NCBI GenBank assembly: GCA_020636435.1
Contig: JACJXX010000001.1
Span: forward strand, 1,736,001 to 1,800,000
Source of the DNA: Lewinellaceae bacterium
GTDB lineage: Bacteria; Bacteroidota; Bacteroidia; Chitinophagales; Saprospiraceae
Reading direction: 5' to 3'
Length of the DNA: 64,000 nucleotides
Position numbers and translations under genes: made by a program. How positions within the stretch are numbered: the first letter of the stretch is position 1; each line of letters starts with the position of its first letter. Shown in pieces: positions 34,872 to 43,788 of the stretch. The notes below the pieces were generated by a model. That model did no database searches. It had not been told where the DNA came from and was given only the letters and a program-made list of their open reading frames with translations.

Positions 34872-35055
34872 GGTGTACGTGGTGTACGGTGTACGTGGTG
34901 TACGGTGTACGTGGTGTACGGTGTACGTGGTGTACGGTGTACGCGGTGTACGGTGTACGTGGTGTACGGTGTACGTGGTGTACGGTGTACGCGGTGTACG
35001 GTGTACGCGGTGTACGGTGTACGCGGTGTACGGTGTACGTGGTGTACGGTGTACG
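34872..35055. repeat. 16-bp tandem repeat array, about 11.5 units
   Basis: Units of GTGTACGTGGTGTACG run head to tail over 184 bases. The only variation is T or C at one position (order T,T,T,T,C,T,T,C,C,C,T). Each unit contains two GTGTACG words, so the array also has 7/9-base sub-periodicity and a self-complementary GTAC. It lies between the ATPase and the first permease. All frames across it can look open, but no protein is supported. Confidence 0.9.
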
Positions 35056-35185
35056 GCGGCGACCCAATCGCACATCGTACACTCTTGAGGCACACCCAGA
35101 TGCGTACATCGTACACAGATTCCGGCCTCTTTTTAGAGGAAAACATTTATCATTTCCAAACCTCGCCTTTATTAAATGAAAAACG

Positions 35186-36355
35186 ATGTTAGCATTAAAA
35201 TTGGCATTCAAAAACATCTTCGGCGCCGGCTACCGGACCCTTCTGAACATCGGCGTGCTGTCCTTTGCATTTGTTGTCATTCTTTTTTACAATGGCGTGA
35301 TCGAAGGATGGAACCAGCAGGCGCGCCGCGACACCATAGAATGGGAGATCGGGCAGGGGCAGCTCTGGTTCCCCGGCTACGACCCGCTCGACTTCTTCTC
35401 CTACCAGGACGCTCACGGGCCCATACCCGAAGGCCTGACAGCAGAAGTGGCAGCCGGCAACCTGGCGCCCATCCTGGTGGCGCAGGCCTCTGCTTTCCCG
35501 CAGGGGCGCATGCAGGGGGTCCTGCTGAAAGGCATCAGCCCCGGGCAAACCATCCTGAAGATTCCCACGGCCTTGCTCGAAGGCCAGGACGGGCAAATCC
35601 CCGCCCTCATCGGCAAGCGGATGGCCCGGTCCTTCAAGATGAAGGAAGGCGATCAACTGCTCCTGCGCTGGCGGGATAAGAACGGCGCCTTCGACGCCCG
35701 GGAGGTAACGATCGCCGGAGTGTTCGACTGCAACGTGCCCACCATCGACGGCGGTCAAATCTGGCTGCCGCTGGAGCGCCTGCGGGAAATGCTGGGCATG
35801 CCCGGCGAGGCCACCCTGCTCGTGGCAGGAGAAGGTTTCAAGCCCTCCGGCAATACCTCCTGGGAATTCAAAGACCACGACTTCCTGCTGGCCGACCTGA
35901 ACAAGATCATCCAATCCAAAAAAGGAGGTTCGGGCATCATCTACGGGCTGCTGCTCGTCATTGCCCTGCTGGCCATTTTCGACACCCAGGTCCTGTCGGT
36001 TTTCCGGCGGCAGAAGGAGATCGGCACCTACATCGCCCTGGGCATGACCCGCTGGCAGGTGGTGGGCATATTCACCGTGGAAGGCGCCTCCTACAGCATC
36101 CTGGCCATCCTGCTGGGCGCGCTTTACGGAGGGCCGTTGCTGTGGTATTTGGCCAAGGTGGGCTGGGCCATGCCCTCCTCCAGCCAGGACATAGGACTTT
36201 CCATCGCAGATAAAATCTATCCGGTGTACGGAGTGGGGCTCATCCTGACGACCGTCCTGCTGGTGGTCCTCTCCGCTACCATCGTGAGCTTCTTGCCGGC
36301 CCGGAAAATTGCCCGGCTCCATCCAACGGACGCTTTAAAAGGAAAGATCCAATGA
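35186..36355 (+). CDS. ABC transporter permease, FtsX/LolE type (first)
   Basis: A 389-residue permease. One N-terminal helix (about 19-40) is followed by a 220-residue periplasmic domain and three C-terminal helices (about 250-272, 295-320, 350-375), the FtsX/LolC/MacB topology. The C-terminal motif SFLPARKIARLHPTDALKG is typical of the family (xPxxALR). Its stop overlaps the start of the second permease by four bases (ATGA), so translation should be coupled. The two probably form a heterodimer. Confidence 0.9.
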   Translation: MLALKLAFKNIFGAGYRTLLNIGVLSFAFVVILFYNGVIEGWNQQARRDTIEWEIGQGQLWFPGYDPLDFFSYQDAHGPIPEGLTAEVAAGNLAPILVAQASAFPQGRMQGVLLKGISPGQTILKIPTALLEGQDGQIPALIGKRMARSFKMKEGDQLLLRWRDKNGAFDAREVTIAGVFDCNVPTIDGGQIWLPLERLREMLGMPGEATLLVAGEGFKPSGNTSWEFKDHDFLLADLNKIIQSKKGGSGIIYGLLLVIALLAIFDTQVLSVFRRQKEIGTYIALGMTRWQVVGIFTVEGASYSILAILLGALYGGPLLWYLAKVGWAMPSSSQDIGLSIADKIYPVYGVGLILTTVLLVVLSATIVSFLPARKIARLHPTDALKGKIQ

Positions 36356-37626
36356 TCCAGTTCTTGATAAAAGGCATCATCAGAGACAAAAACCGGAGCG
36401 TGCTGCCGGTGATCGTCATCTCCATCGGCGTATTCCTCACCGTGCTGTTCAGCGCCTGGTTCAAGGGCATTTTGGGCGACCTGGTCGACGTCAACGCCAA
36501 TTTTTCCACCGGCCACGTCAAAGTCATGACCCGCGCCTACGCCGACAACGCCGAGCAGATGCCCAACGACCTGGCCCTGCTGGAGGCAGGCCAGCTCATC
36601 AGCAGCCTGAGCACGGAATTCCCCGCCCTGGAATGGGTGGAGCGCATCCACTTCGGCGGCCTGCTCGACGTGCCCGGCGAAGATGGGGAGACCCGCGCCC
36701 AGGGCATGGCTGCCGGCCAGGCCATCGACTTCTTCACCCCCGGAACGAAAGAACCCGAGCGGATGAACATCCCCGGCTCCATCGTGCAGGGCGGCCTGCC
36801 CGATGAGCCGGGAGAAGCCCTGGTCAGCAACGACTTCGCCGAACGCTTTCACATAAAGACCGGCGACCCCATCACCCTCTTCGGCTCCACCATGTACGGA
36901 GGCATGGCCTTTGCCAATTTCACGGTGGCGGGCACCGTGCGCTTCGGCATGCGGGCCCTCGACCGGGGCGCCATCCTCATCGACATCACCGACGCCCAGG
37001 CCGCCCTCGATATGGCCGATGCGGCCGGGGAAGTGCTCGGGTTCTTTAAGGATGGCCAATACCACAGAGAACAGGCATTGCAGGTGAAAACGGCCTTTAA
37101 TGCGAAGTACGAGTCCGATACCGGCGAATTTGCCCCCGTGATGCTCCGCCTCAACGACCAGAAAGGGCTGGACGAATACCTGGTCATGATGGATTACGTG
37201 GCCGGCGCCATGACCTTCATCTTCATCCTGGCCATGTCGATCGTACTGTGGAACACCGGCCTGCTGGGCGGGCTGCGCCGCTACAACGAATTCGGCATCC
37301 GCCTGGCGATGGGGGAAGAAAAGGGCCACATCTACCGCACCCTCATCATCGAATCGCTGGTGATCGGAACGATCGGCTCGGTGGTGGGCACAATATTCGG
37401 GCTGGCTGCGGCGTACTACCTGCAGGAATACGGAATAAATTTCGGCTCGGCAGTACAGGGCGGGGGCATGATGATGCCGGAAGTATTCCGCGCCGACATC
37501 CGGCCGGAGGCCTTCTACATCGGCTTCATCCCGGGGCTGGTTTCCATGGCGCTGGGCAATGCGCTGTCCGGGATTGGGATTTATAAGCGGCGGACGGCGG
37601 TTTTATTTAAGGAGTTAAGTGTTTAA
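36352..37626 (+). CDS. ABC transporter permease, FtsX/LolC type (second)
   Basis: A 424-residue permease paralogous to its upstream neighbour: N-terminal helix (about 16-38), a longer periplasmic domain (about 40-270) and three helices (about 280-305, 335-362, 380-410). NEFGIRLAMGEEKGHIYRTLIIES is the conserved FtsX cytoplasmic coupling helix. It shares the ATPase at 34122 by inference. Start ATG 36352 overlaps the previous stop. Confidence 0.9.
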   Translation: MIQFLIKGIIRDKNRSVLPVIVISIGVFLTVLFSAWFKGILGDLVDVNANFSTGHVKVMTRAYADNAEQMPNDLALLEAGQLISSLSTEFPALEWVERIHFGGLLDVPGEDGETRAQGMAAGQAIDFFTPGTKEPERMNIPGSIVQGGLPDEPGEALVSNDFAERFHIKTGDPITLFGSTMYGGMAFANFTVAGTVRFGMRALDRGAILIDITDAQAALDMADAAGEVLGFFKDGQYHREQALQVKTAFNAKYESDTGEFAPVMLRLNDQKGLDEYLVMMDYVAGAMTFIFILAMSIVLWNTGLLGGLRRYNEFGIRLAMGEEKGHIYRTLIIESLVIGTIGSVVGTIFGLAAAYYLQEYGINFGSAVQGGGMMMPEVFRADIRPEAFYIGFIPGLVSMALGNALSGIGIYKRRTAVLFKELSV

Positions 37627-37740
37627 CAATTATGAAATTTATGATTTTTGACGTGTGATTTTTGATTTTCGATTTGCCACGCGTGAACCGCACTGAAGTG
37701 GCGGCCCGTTGAAGGAACATCGCACATCATTGCCAATAAT

Positions 37741-38475
37741 ATGAAAAACATAACCATCCTCTTCTTATCCATCCTATTCTTCGCCTTCGCCGCCCCTCCC
37801 GACGCGGATGAAATCCTGAAAAAAGTAGAAGAAAACATGACCTCCGACAACCGGGTGTTCGAATCGGAGATGATCATCCACGGGCGGCGCGGCAGCCGGA
37901 CGATCACCTCGAAGACGTATTCGGCAGGCGACAAACAGTCCTTCACCGAGTACCTGTCGCCAGCCCGGGAAGCAGGCACTAAGATGCTGAAGCTGGAAAA
38001 CCAGTTGTGGATTTACTCCCCGTCCACCGACCGCACCATACAGATTTCCGGGCACCTGCTGCGGCAGTCGGTCATGGGCTCCGACCTGTCGTACGAGGAC
38101 ATGATGGACGACCGCAAGCTCACCGACGTTTATTCGGCCAAGCTCATCGGAGAGGAAGTATTGGACGGGCGCAAAACCTACGTACTCGAACTTACCGCCA
38201 AGGTGGAGGACGTTGCTTACCACCATCAAAAGATGTGGATCGACACAGAACGCTTCGTGCCGCTGCGCGAAGAGCTTTACGCCAAAAGCGGGCAATTGCT
38301 GAAGCGCACCACCCTGTCGGATGTGCAGAAGATACAGGGGCGTTGGTTTCCCACCGTCATCGTATTTAAAGACATGCTAAAACAGGGGGACGGCACGGAA
38401 TTTCGGATGAAAAGCATTAAATTCGACCAGGAAATTCCGGATTATTTGTTTACGAAGGCAGCATTGAAGCAGTAA
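37741..38475 (+). CDS. LolA-like outer-membrane lipoprotein-sorting protein
   Basis: A 244-residue exported protein of the LolA-like group (Pfam LolA_like, PF17131). Signal peptide ITILFLSILFFAFAAP. The half-barrel is recognisable in FESEMIIHGRRGSRTITSKTY, YLSPAREAGTKMLKLENQLWIYSP and the conserved MGSDLSYEDMM. C-terminal part GRWFPTVIVFKDMLKQG follows. The group is usually found beside RND/MMPL or ABC exporters and may ferry lipids or lipoproteins through the periplasm. It is 114 bases downstream of the permeases and is read as the last gene of the cassette. Confidence 0.88.
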   Translation: MKNITILFLSILFFAFAAPPDADEILKKVEENMTSDNRVFESEMIIHGRRGSRTITSKTYSAGDKQSFTEYLSPAREAGTKMLKLENQLWIYSPSTDRTIQISGHLLRQSVMGSDLSYEDMMDDRKLTDVYSAKLIGEEVLDGRKTYVLELTAKVEDVAYHHQKMWIDTERFVPLREELYAKSGQLLKRTTLSDVQKIQGRWFPTVIVFKDMLKQGDGTEFRMKSIKFDQEIPDYLFTKAALKQ

Positions 38476-38542
38476 TCGTGGCGCGATCATCCTGATCGCA
38501 CGGTTGTTTGAGCGATAAACCATAACATCAATCAAAAACATC

Positions 38543-38971
38543 ATGGCAAAAAAAACGTCCAAATCCTCAAAATCAAAAAGCGCCTGGGGCTGGGTAAAAA
38601 CCGACCAGCCAGGAAAACCAACCGATGCAGAAAAGGCGAAGGCCACAGCGCTGTTCGAGCCATACGTGCAACACCTGAACGAAACCTTGCCGCCCCTGCA
38701 AGAGCCGCAACAGTTCAACCAAGCCGTCCGGGTGGAAGCAAAATGGCGCGGAAGTTTCTTTTACCTGATGAGCCACTACAAGTGCCCGCCAAAACCCGAA
38801 TATGTCATGGAAGGATTTGAATCGGGCATTGCCCGCCTGACTTACAAATCGCCGGGGGTTTACGACTTGTCGTACTTCCGGCACACGGGGCAGTGGGCTA
38901 CTATTTTCTATGGCCTGTCTTTGGAGGATTGCTTAGAGCGGATTCAATCAGACCCAACTTTTGATGTTTGA
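38543..38971 (+). CDS. Hypothetical cytoplasmic protein
   Basis: A 142-residue protein starting with a lysine- and serine-rich tail (MAKKTSKSSKSKSAWGWVKT). The rest is globular (EAKWRGSFFYLMSHYKCP, YDLSYFRHTGQWATIFYGLSLEDCLERI). I do not recognise it. The clear codon structure and a purine-rich stretch before the ATG support a real gene. Its end overlaps tail to tail by 28 bases with the methyltransferase gene. Confidence 0.65.
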   Translation: MAKKTSKSSKSKSAWGWVKTDQPGKPTDAEKAKATALFEPYVQHLNETLPPLQEPQQFNQAVRVEAKWRGSFFYLMSHYKCPPKPEYVMEGFESGIARLTYKSPGVYDLSYFRHTGQWATIFYGLSLEDCLERIQSDPTFDV

Positions 38972-39618
38972 CTAGCAGGCCTGCTTTTTTTCGCCAAAAC
39001 CAACAAATCTGTCGTAGCTTCCCCATCCGGCGCCGTATAAACCTTGCGTTGCAAACCCAGGACCTCCAACCCGTTTTCCTTCAGCCCCTCCGCCAGGAAA
39101 TCGGCCTGGTGGTAGTGGATGTACATTTGAGCAGCCCCGCCCGAACTGGAGCCCTTCCACCCGGACTGGCTGTAATCCCCCTCCATCGTGCTCAGGTAAA
39201 ATACGCCGCCGGGCCTCAGCCGGCCGGCCACGTCCCGGATCAGTTTCAGTGCCTCTTCTTTAGACAGGTAAGGCAGGGCGAAGCCGCACACAGCTGCATC
39301 AAACTGACGGCCCAATTGGCCAATTTCCCGGCAATCCATTACCCGAAATTCAGCGGCCGGGTTATTGAGCCGGGCCAGTTCGATCATTTTGGCAGACAGG
39401 TCGATTCCTAAGATTTTAAAACCAGGGCGTTTTGCAAGCAGGTACTTGGCAATGTTGCCGGGCCCGCAGGCGATGTCCAGGACTTCGGCGTTTTCCGTTT
39501 CCACCGCTGCGCAGAATAAGTCCAGGGACTCGCGGTAAAGATTCAGGGCCATGAACTTGTCCTGGTATTGCCGGGCGCAGTTGTCGAAGATTTCTATGGC
39601 GATTTTGGTTTTGTCCAT
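38944..39618 (-). CDS. Class I SAM-dependent methyltransferase
   Basis: A 224-residue methyltransferase. Motif I is VLDIACGPGNIAKYLLA (about residues 45-61), motif II LGIDLSAKMIELARLNNP, and the post-motif region is VFYLSTMEGDYSQSGW. The N-terminal FDNCARQYQDKF is typical of UbiE/Tam-like small-molecule methyltransferases. The substrate is unknown. Its start is 27 bases from the VOC gene on the same strand, so the two may be cotranscribed. Confidence 0.88.
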   Translation of the reverse strand: MDKTKIAIEIFDNCARQYQDKFMALNLYRESLDLFCAAVETENAEVLDIACGPGNIAKYLLAKRPGFKILGIDLSAKMIELARLNNPAAEFRVMDCREIGQLGRQFDAAVCGFALPYLSKEEALKLIRDVAGRLRPGGVFYLSTMEGDYSQSGWKGSSSGGAAQMYIHYHQADFLAEGLKENGLEVLGLQRKVYTAPDGEATTDLLVLAKKSRPASQTSKVGSD

Positions 39619-39645
39619 AATCCTGAAAGTACCTTTTTTATCTTG

Positions 39646-40005
39646 TCATAAGTGTGGCGCAATTTCCTGGCCGACGAACAAAAGGGTATTCGTCTGCGGA
39701 ACGCCAATGTGCAGTTCCCGCATTCCATAGTCACGGTCGAATGGCCCTTTCACTTTAAGGCCTTTCACGTTGTCTTTGACAGAAACCCAAAGTTCGTCAA
39801 TGTTGTCCACTTCCATATAAAACTCCATTTGCCCAATATCCTTGCCTGCCGGCAGGATATGGATTGTCAGGTTATCTTTTTTGCAAATGGCATATTCCTC
39901 TGTTTCCATTACGGGTGAAAAGCCTAAAACAGCCTTGAAAAACCGAGTGGTATCCGCGATATTAAAAGACGGGATCATTGGGCTTATGAACATTGCTTTA
40001 TACAT
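39646..40005 (-). CDS. VOC (glyoxalase/bleomycin resistance) superfamily protein
   Basis: A 119-residue protein with the vicinal-oxygen-chelate fold: ISPMIPSFNIADTTRFFKAVLGFSPV at the start, a second beta-alpha-beta unit (QMEFYMEVDNIDELWVSVKD) and the ending DYGMRELHIGVPQTNTLLFVGQ. Metal-ligand positions are not convincingly complete. The role is unknown; the family includes dioxygenases, isomerases and drug-binding proteins. Confidence 0.84.
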   Translation of the reverse strand: MYKAMFISPMIPSFNIADTTRFFKAVLGFSPVMETEEYAICKKDNLTIHILPAGKDIGQMEFYMEVDNIDELWVSVKDNVKGLKVKGPFDRDYGMRELHIGVPQTNTLLFVGQEIAPHL

Positions 40006-40047
40006 GGTCCTGTTTTAAACAAATTTGCGATATTGATTGGAGAAATA

Positions 40048-41157
40048 TCATTCGTTAATATCCTTCCCTCCTTTTAGTTTGTCAATATTTGCGGCAACCA
40101 TGGCCTTTGAGCGATCACCAGGAGCCTGAACCAAGGCTTTATTCGCATAGCCCAGCGCTTTCGCGTAGTCGCCCTTTGCAGAATAGGCATAGGACAATGC
40201 ATTGTTGACGGCGTAAACTTCGCCGAATTTTGCCCCGGCAGCCAGCATGATATCCAGGGCCCTGTCTTTTCGGTTTTGTTTTATCAATGACCGGCCATAA
40301 GCGGCATACTCATTGACATTTGCAATCGTTAATCCTTGATTCATTACAGAATCAGCCTCCGGCAGGCGGTTGAGTTTTTCGTATCCTGTAGCCAGGTTTT
40401 GATAAGCATCAAAACCCGTTTGTCCGTAAGGCCGCCCGGTGACCGCTCTTTCAGCCCAGCCCAATGCCTCCTCCATTATTATTTCTTTCTCAAAGCAATA
40501 CGTGGAGCCGTGAATCAGGTTGGCGCTAAGAAACCCTTTGACCCCTACCACCTGTTCCCGCAACCTGGCAATGACAATATTGTAGACATCCACTTCCACT
40601 TTGAATGGCACAGATAGTTTTTCCCATTGCATGGCAATGACACAACTTTTTTCCTGGTGTTCGATAAATTCATACTTCAGCCATTCCACGCTTTTGTCCA
40701 AAGTTGCCGGTTTTACCTTCACCCTCAGTACATCATCTTCAGGTTTATAGTAAAAACTGCCCCAGGCTTCCGTTTGCTTAGAAAAGATCAACGTGACACT
40801 ATCCGCCCCCATGGCCATGAAAAGGGCATAAGAGCCGGCTTTCAAATCTTTGCCTTCTACCTTTACGTCGTGTTCAAAACTGATTATCGTCGCTTCATTG
40901 GCGCCTGCCCGCCAGGGGCTGGTATTTTTGCCGGTGATAAAACTGTAGGTGCCGAAGCCATTGGCCACCACCCCTCCCCATATTTTCCCTTCCCGGCCTT
41001 TCACTCCCGGCCTCGAGTATTTAATGGTGATGCTGGTAATGCCCACTTCTTCTGAAATGGTTGCCCTGGTATTGCCCCCTTCTCCCGGAAGGTCCATTTG
41101 AGCCGTTGCGGCTATACCGATAAGCGTGATAAAGATCGAAAGAATAAGCGATTTCAT
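40048..41157 (-). CDS. DUF2911 secreted protein with C-terminal TPR-like region
   Basis: A 369-residue secreted protein. Signal peptide (LILSIFITLIGIAATAQ). The DUF2911 domain (about 30-190) shows ITIKYSRPGVKGREGKIWGGVV, PWRAGANEATIISF and AGSYALFMAMGAD, as known for this Bacteroidota family of unknown function. Residues about 230-365 are helical repeats (LNRLPEADSVMNQGLTIAN, YAYSAKGDYAKALGYANKAL), probably TPRs. It diverges from the sensor kinase gene. Confidence 0.9.
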   Translation of the reverse strand: MKSLILSIFITLIGIAATAQMDLPGEGGNTRATISEEVGITSITIKYSRPGVKGREGKIWGGVVANGFGTYSFITGKNTSPWRAGANEATIISFEHDVKVEGKDLKAGSYALFMAMGADSVTLIFSKQTEAWGSFYYKPEDDVLRVKVKPATLDKSVEWLKYEFIEHQEKSCVIAMQWEKLSVPFKVEVDVYNIVIARLREQVVGVKGFLSANLIHGSTYCFEKEIIMEEALGWAERAVTGRPYGQTGFDAYQNLATGYEKLNRLPEADSVMNQGLTIANVNEYAAYGRSLIKQNRKDRALDIMLAAGAKFGEVYAVNNALSYAYSAKGDYAKALGYANKALVQAPGDRSKAMVAANIDKLKGGKDINE

Positions 41158-41302
41158 AGGAGCGTCATTTTTGATTTAATTTCATGCAATAATACTTGAT
41201 TGCCGAAAGCGGGTAAAGCCGGCGTCAACAAACAGCGGGTTATGGTCAACGAACAGCATAAAAGGGGAAGGATTTGACTAAATTTATCTCATAAATTGCA
41301 GC

Positions 41303-42346
41303 ATGAAGACATCAGTCAATAAAGAGCGGTTCAAACTTTATCTTTGGCTCGGAGGCGCTTATCTTTTGCTCTGGCTGTTTATGGACCTGTTCAATAATCC
41401 GGAGACCTTTCTGAAAAGAACGGTCAATCACATTTGGCTGATCAGCTATCTCATCGTTTTCAATTTTATTCTTTTTGAGTATACCCTGCCGTTTATAAAG
41501 CTGTCCTGGAAAAGAATCCTGGCAGCGCCCTTCCTCCTATTTGCGCACCTCTTATTGTACTCTTTCGGCTTCTACGCTTGGAGGCATATCGGTATCCTGT
41601 CGCATATTTATTTCCAGCTGATCATACATCCTTCCCTGCTAAAGGGGGTTGAATATCACGTTCCGTACAGCTTCCTCTCGATCTTTTTTTTTGGAGTGAT
41701 CCGGCACCTTTACGACTACAGAAAACTAAAGGAAGCGGCGCAGCAACTCCGCATTGAAAAGCAGGAAGCCGAGCTGAATTATCTCAAGTCGCAGACGAAC
41801 CCCCATTTTTTGTTCAACACCCTGAACAATATCTATTCCCTGGCGAGGGATAAGTCGGACCTGGCGCCGGAATCCATTTTGCGCCTGTCGAAAATACTGC
41901 GGTTCATGCTCTACGAAACCGGCGGGGCGTATATTGCGATCGGACAGGAACTGAAAATCATCAGTGATTATATCGCCCTGGAGCAATTGCGGTACGATGA
42001 GTCGCTGCGAGTCAACTTTAACTATGATGTGGAAGATAGGAATCAAGCGTTGCCGCCGCTGCTGCTGATCCCGTTGGTTGAAAATGCGTTCAAACATGGG
42101 GTTTCAGAGACGAGGGCCGGGCCATTCGTAGATATTCATCTTTCGGTTAAGGATCGGCAGGTGGTATTTTTTGTAAAAAATTCTACGGAAGCATCTCCTG
42201 AGGAAGGCGGTGTAAAAGAGAATATCGGCCTTTCCAACCTGAGGCGCCAGCTGGAATTGTTATATGCGGATTTCGATCTTTCTGTTCAACAGGATGAATC
42301 CGAGTTTACAGCCATTTTAAAAATCAATCTTGCCAGCCATGCCTAA
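41303..42346 (+). CDS. Sensor histidine kinase of the LytS/YehU (His_kinase) family
   Basis: A 347-residue membrane sensor. Four predicted helices lie at about residues 13-30, 43-62, 72-95 and 108-135. The His_kinase domain begins with NPHFLFNTLNNIYSLA, with the phospho-acceptor His in PHFLF. The ATPase has N-box LIPLVENAFKHGVS and G-box NIGLSNLRRQL. Such kinases respond to envelope or metabolite signals and pair with LytTR regulators; the cognate regulator follows with an 8-base overlap. Confidence 0.93.
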   Translation: MKTSVNKERFKLYLWLGGAYLLLWLFMDLFNNPETFLKRTVNHIWLISYLIVFNFILFEYTLPFIKLSWKRILAAPFLLFAHLLLYSFGFYAWRHIGILSHIYFQLIIHPSLLKGVEYHVPYSFLSIFFFGVIRHLYDYRKLKEAAQQLRIEKQEAELNYLKSQTNPHFLFNTLNNIYSLARDKSDLAPESILRLSKILRFMLYETGGAYIAIGQELKIISDYIALEQLRYDESLRVNFNYDVEDRNQALPPLLLIPLVENAFKHGVSETRAGPFVDIHLSVKDRQVVFFVKNSTEASPEEGGVKENIGLSNLRRQLELLYADFDLSVQQDESEFTAILKINLASHA

Positions 42347-43013
42347 AGTCAAGTGCATTATCATAGAAGATGAGCCCCTGGCGGTAAAAATTTTATCGGA
42401 TTATATTTCGCAGGTGCCGTTTCTGGAACTGCAGGGAACCTTTAAGGATGCCATTCTGGCGTCCGATTTCCTGCGGCAGCATGATACCGGCCTGATGTTT
42501 TTGGATATCCACCTGCCCAAATTGAAAGGCATGGCCTTTTTAAAAACGCTGGCCCACCCGCCGGCCGTAATCATTACAACCGCTTACCACCAATACGCCG
42601 TGGAAGGGTTCGAGCTAAACGTAACCGACTACCTCCTGAAGCCCATTGAGTTCGAGCGTTTTTTGGCCGCCGTGAATAAGGTGAAAACCGCTGAGAAGGA
42701 AAAACAGGAAGCCAAAGATTTCATATTCCTGAATGTGCAGAAAAAGAAGGTGAAGATTTTATTCTCAGAGGTCGTTTATGTTGAGAGTCAAAAGGAATAC
42801 ATCAAAATCGTTACCACCAAAAAAGAATACCTTTCCAAAATAAGCACGCATGAAATAGAGGCGCTTTTGCCGGCCGGCCGCTTCAGGCGGATACACCGGT
42901 CTTTTATCGTTTCAATCAGTAAGATCGAATCCTATACGGCTGAATCGGTGGAGGTGAATGGGGTTTCTATTCCTATTGGCAGAGGGTACAGGGATTTCAT
43001 AGAAAACCTGTAG
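42339..43013 (+). CDS. LytTR family response regulator
   Basis: A 224-residue response regulator. The receiver domain has the acidic pair in IIIEDEP, phospho-acceptor Asp56 in LMFLDIHLP, and Lys in LLKPIEF. The C-terminal LytTR DNA-binding domain is seen in VVYVESQKEYIKIVTTKKEY and FRRIHRSFIVSISKIESY. ATG 42339 overlaps the kinase stop; a TTG three codons upstream is also in frame. Targets may be nearby genes, but no LytTR direct-repeat site was identified. Confidence 0.94.
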   Translation: MPKVKCIIIEDEPLAVKILSDYISQVPFLELQGTFKDAILASDFLRQHDTGLMFLDIHLPKLKGMAFLKTLAHPPAVIITTAYHQYAVEGFELNVTDYLLKPIEFERFLAAVNKVKTAEKEKQEAKDFIFLNVQKKKVKILFSEVVYVESQKEYIKIVTTKKEYLSKISTHEIEALLPAGRFRRIHRSFIVSISKIESYTAESVEVNGVSIPIGRGYRDFIENL

Positions 43014-43069
43014 CTCTTGATTTAAGGATTGGAAACGTTTGAAAAAATAATTTCGCCCTTCAGTTCTTT

Positions 43070-43231
43070 CTATTGTATCCGAATGTCTATGGTTCCGCCG
43101 TAATTGCCGTCGATGATCCAGGTGGGCTTGTCGGTCAGTTTCTGCACCGTTGCCCGCCATTCTTCCGGATCCGTTTCCTCCCAGTCCGGCTTCCAGTAGT
43201 GCTGGTCCAGATGTAATTGTTTCCCAATCAT
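43070..43231 (-). pseudogene. Internal fragment of a FlaR-like (topology modulation/adenylate kinase-type) P-loop protein
   Basis: The minus strand reads 53 residues: MIGKQLHLDQHYWKPDWEE, PEEWRATVQKLTDKPTWIIDG, NYGGTIDIRIQ. This matches the middle of P-loop kinases annotated as DNA topology modulation protein FlaR, where LDxxYWKPxW and WIIDGNYxGTLDIR follow the Walker A region. The Walker A part and the C-terminal half are both absent, so it is a relic. The surrounding 43014-43377 otherwise holds nothing I recognise. Confidence 0.6.
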
Positions 43232-43377
43232 CGTCTATCGGTTCTGTCCGTGAGTTCTTAACTGTTGCTATTGATTGCAATTTTATTTCCATTTGTTGTC
43301 TTTTATAATGACTGCCAACGTCCTGCACATACGGCGTGCCGGCCTAAAGCCGGCATGATCGCTATGTGCCTTGTTAG

Positions 43378-43773
43378 CTACCGTCCATTTCCTATTAGCC
43401 TTTCCATATTGTTGACTAATTGCTCGACATCCTTGATCAGCGGCATTATTTTCTCTTCGCTCACATCCCTGTAGTCCCTATAATCTGCATCCTGCCTCAA
43501 GTTGAAGAGTTTATTATATAGTTCTCCATACCGTTTATCCAGTTTACCTCCCCTTATCAGTTCTTTATTGAAGCCTGTTTTTATCCCATTATGAGTCGAC
43601 GCTTCCATATTATTGGCCACCAGGTAAGCAGAGGCCATATAGAAGCAGGAATAATACAATCTATTGGCTACCGTATTCCAGTGATTCGATTGGCTTAGTA
43701 TTTTTGCCTCTTCCAACGACTCTTTCGATCTTTTTATCCTGTATTTGGCTAATTCCTCTTTTGAATAACTCAT
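43378..43773 (-). CDS. HEPN domain protein (UPF0332-like) of MNT-HEPN module
   Basis: A 131-residue helical protein with the HEPN pattern RIKRSKESLEEAKILSQSNHWNTVANRLYYSCFYMASAYLV, followed by STHNGIKTGF. In MNT-HEPN systems the HEPN protein is an RNase-type toxin and the nucleotidyltransferase neutralises it by AMPylation. A clean RX4-6H motif is not obvious, so catalysis is uncertain. It lies 15 bases after the nucleotidyltransferase gene, the expected operon arrangement. Confidence 0.85.
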   Translation of the reverse strand: MSYSKEELAKYRIKRSKESLEEAKILSQSNHWNTVANRLYYSCFYMASAYLVANNMEASTHNGIKTGFNKELIRGGKLDKRYGELYNKLFNLRQDADYRDYRDVSEEKIMPLIKDVEQLVNNMERLIGNGR

Positions 43774-43788
43774 CGTCGGATATTTTGA

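Noticed and set aside
34872..35055. CRISPR array
   Set aside because: Units are 16 bp and directly adjacent, with no unique spacers, no leader and no cas genes nearby.
34671..35217. Threonine-, proline- and valine-rich protein read from the 16-bp array (both strands)
   Set aside because: All frames across a 16-bp repeat stay open without stops; no ribosome site or homology supports a protein.
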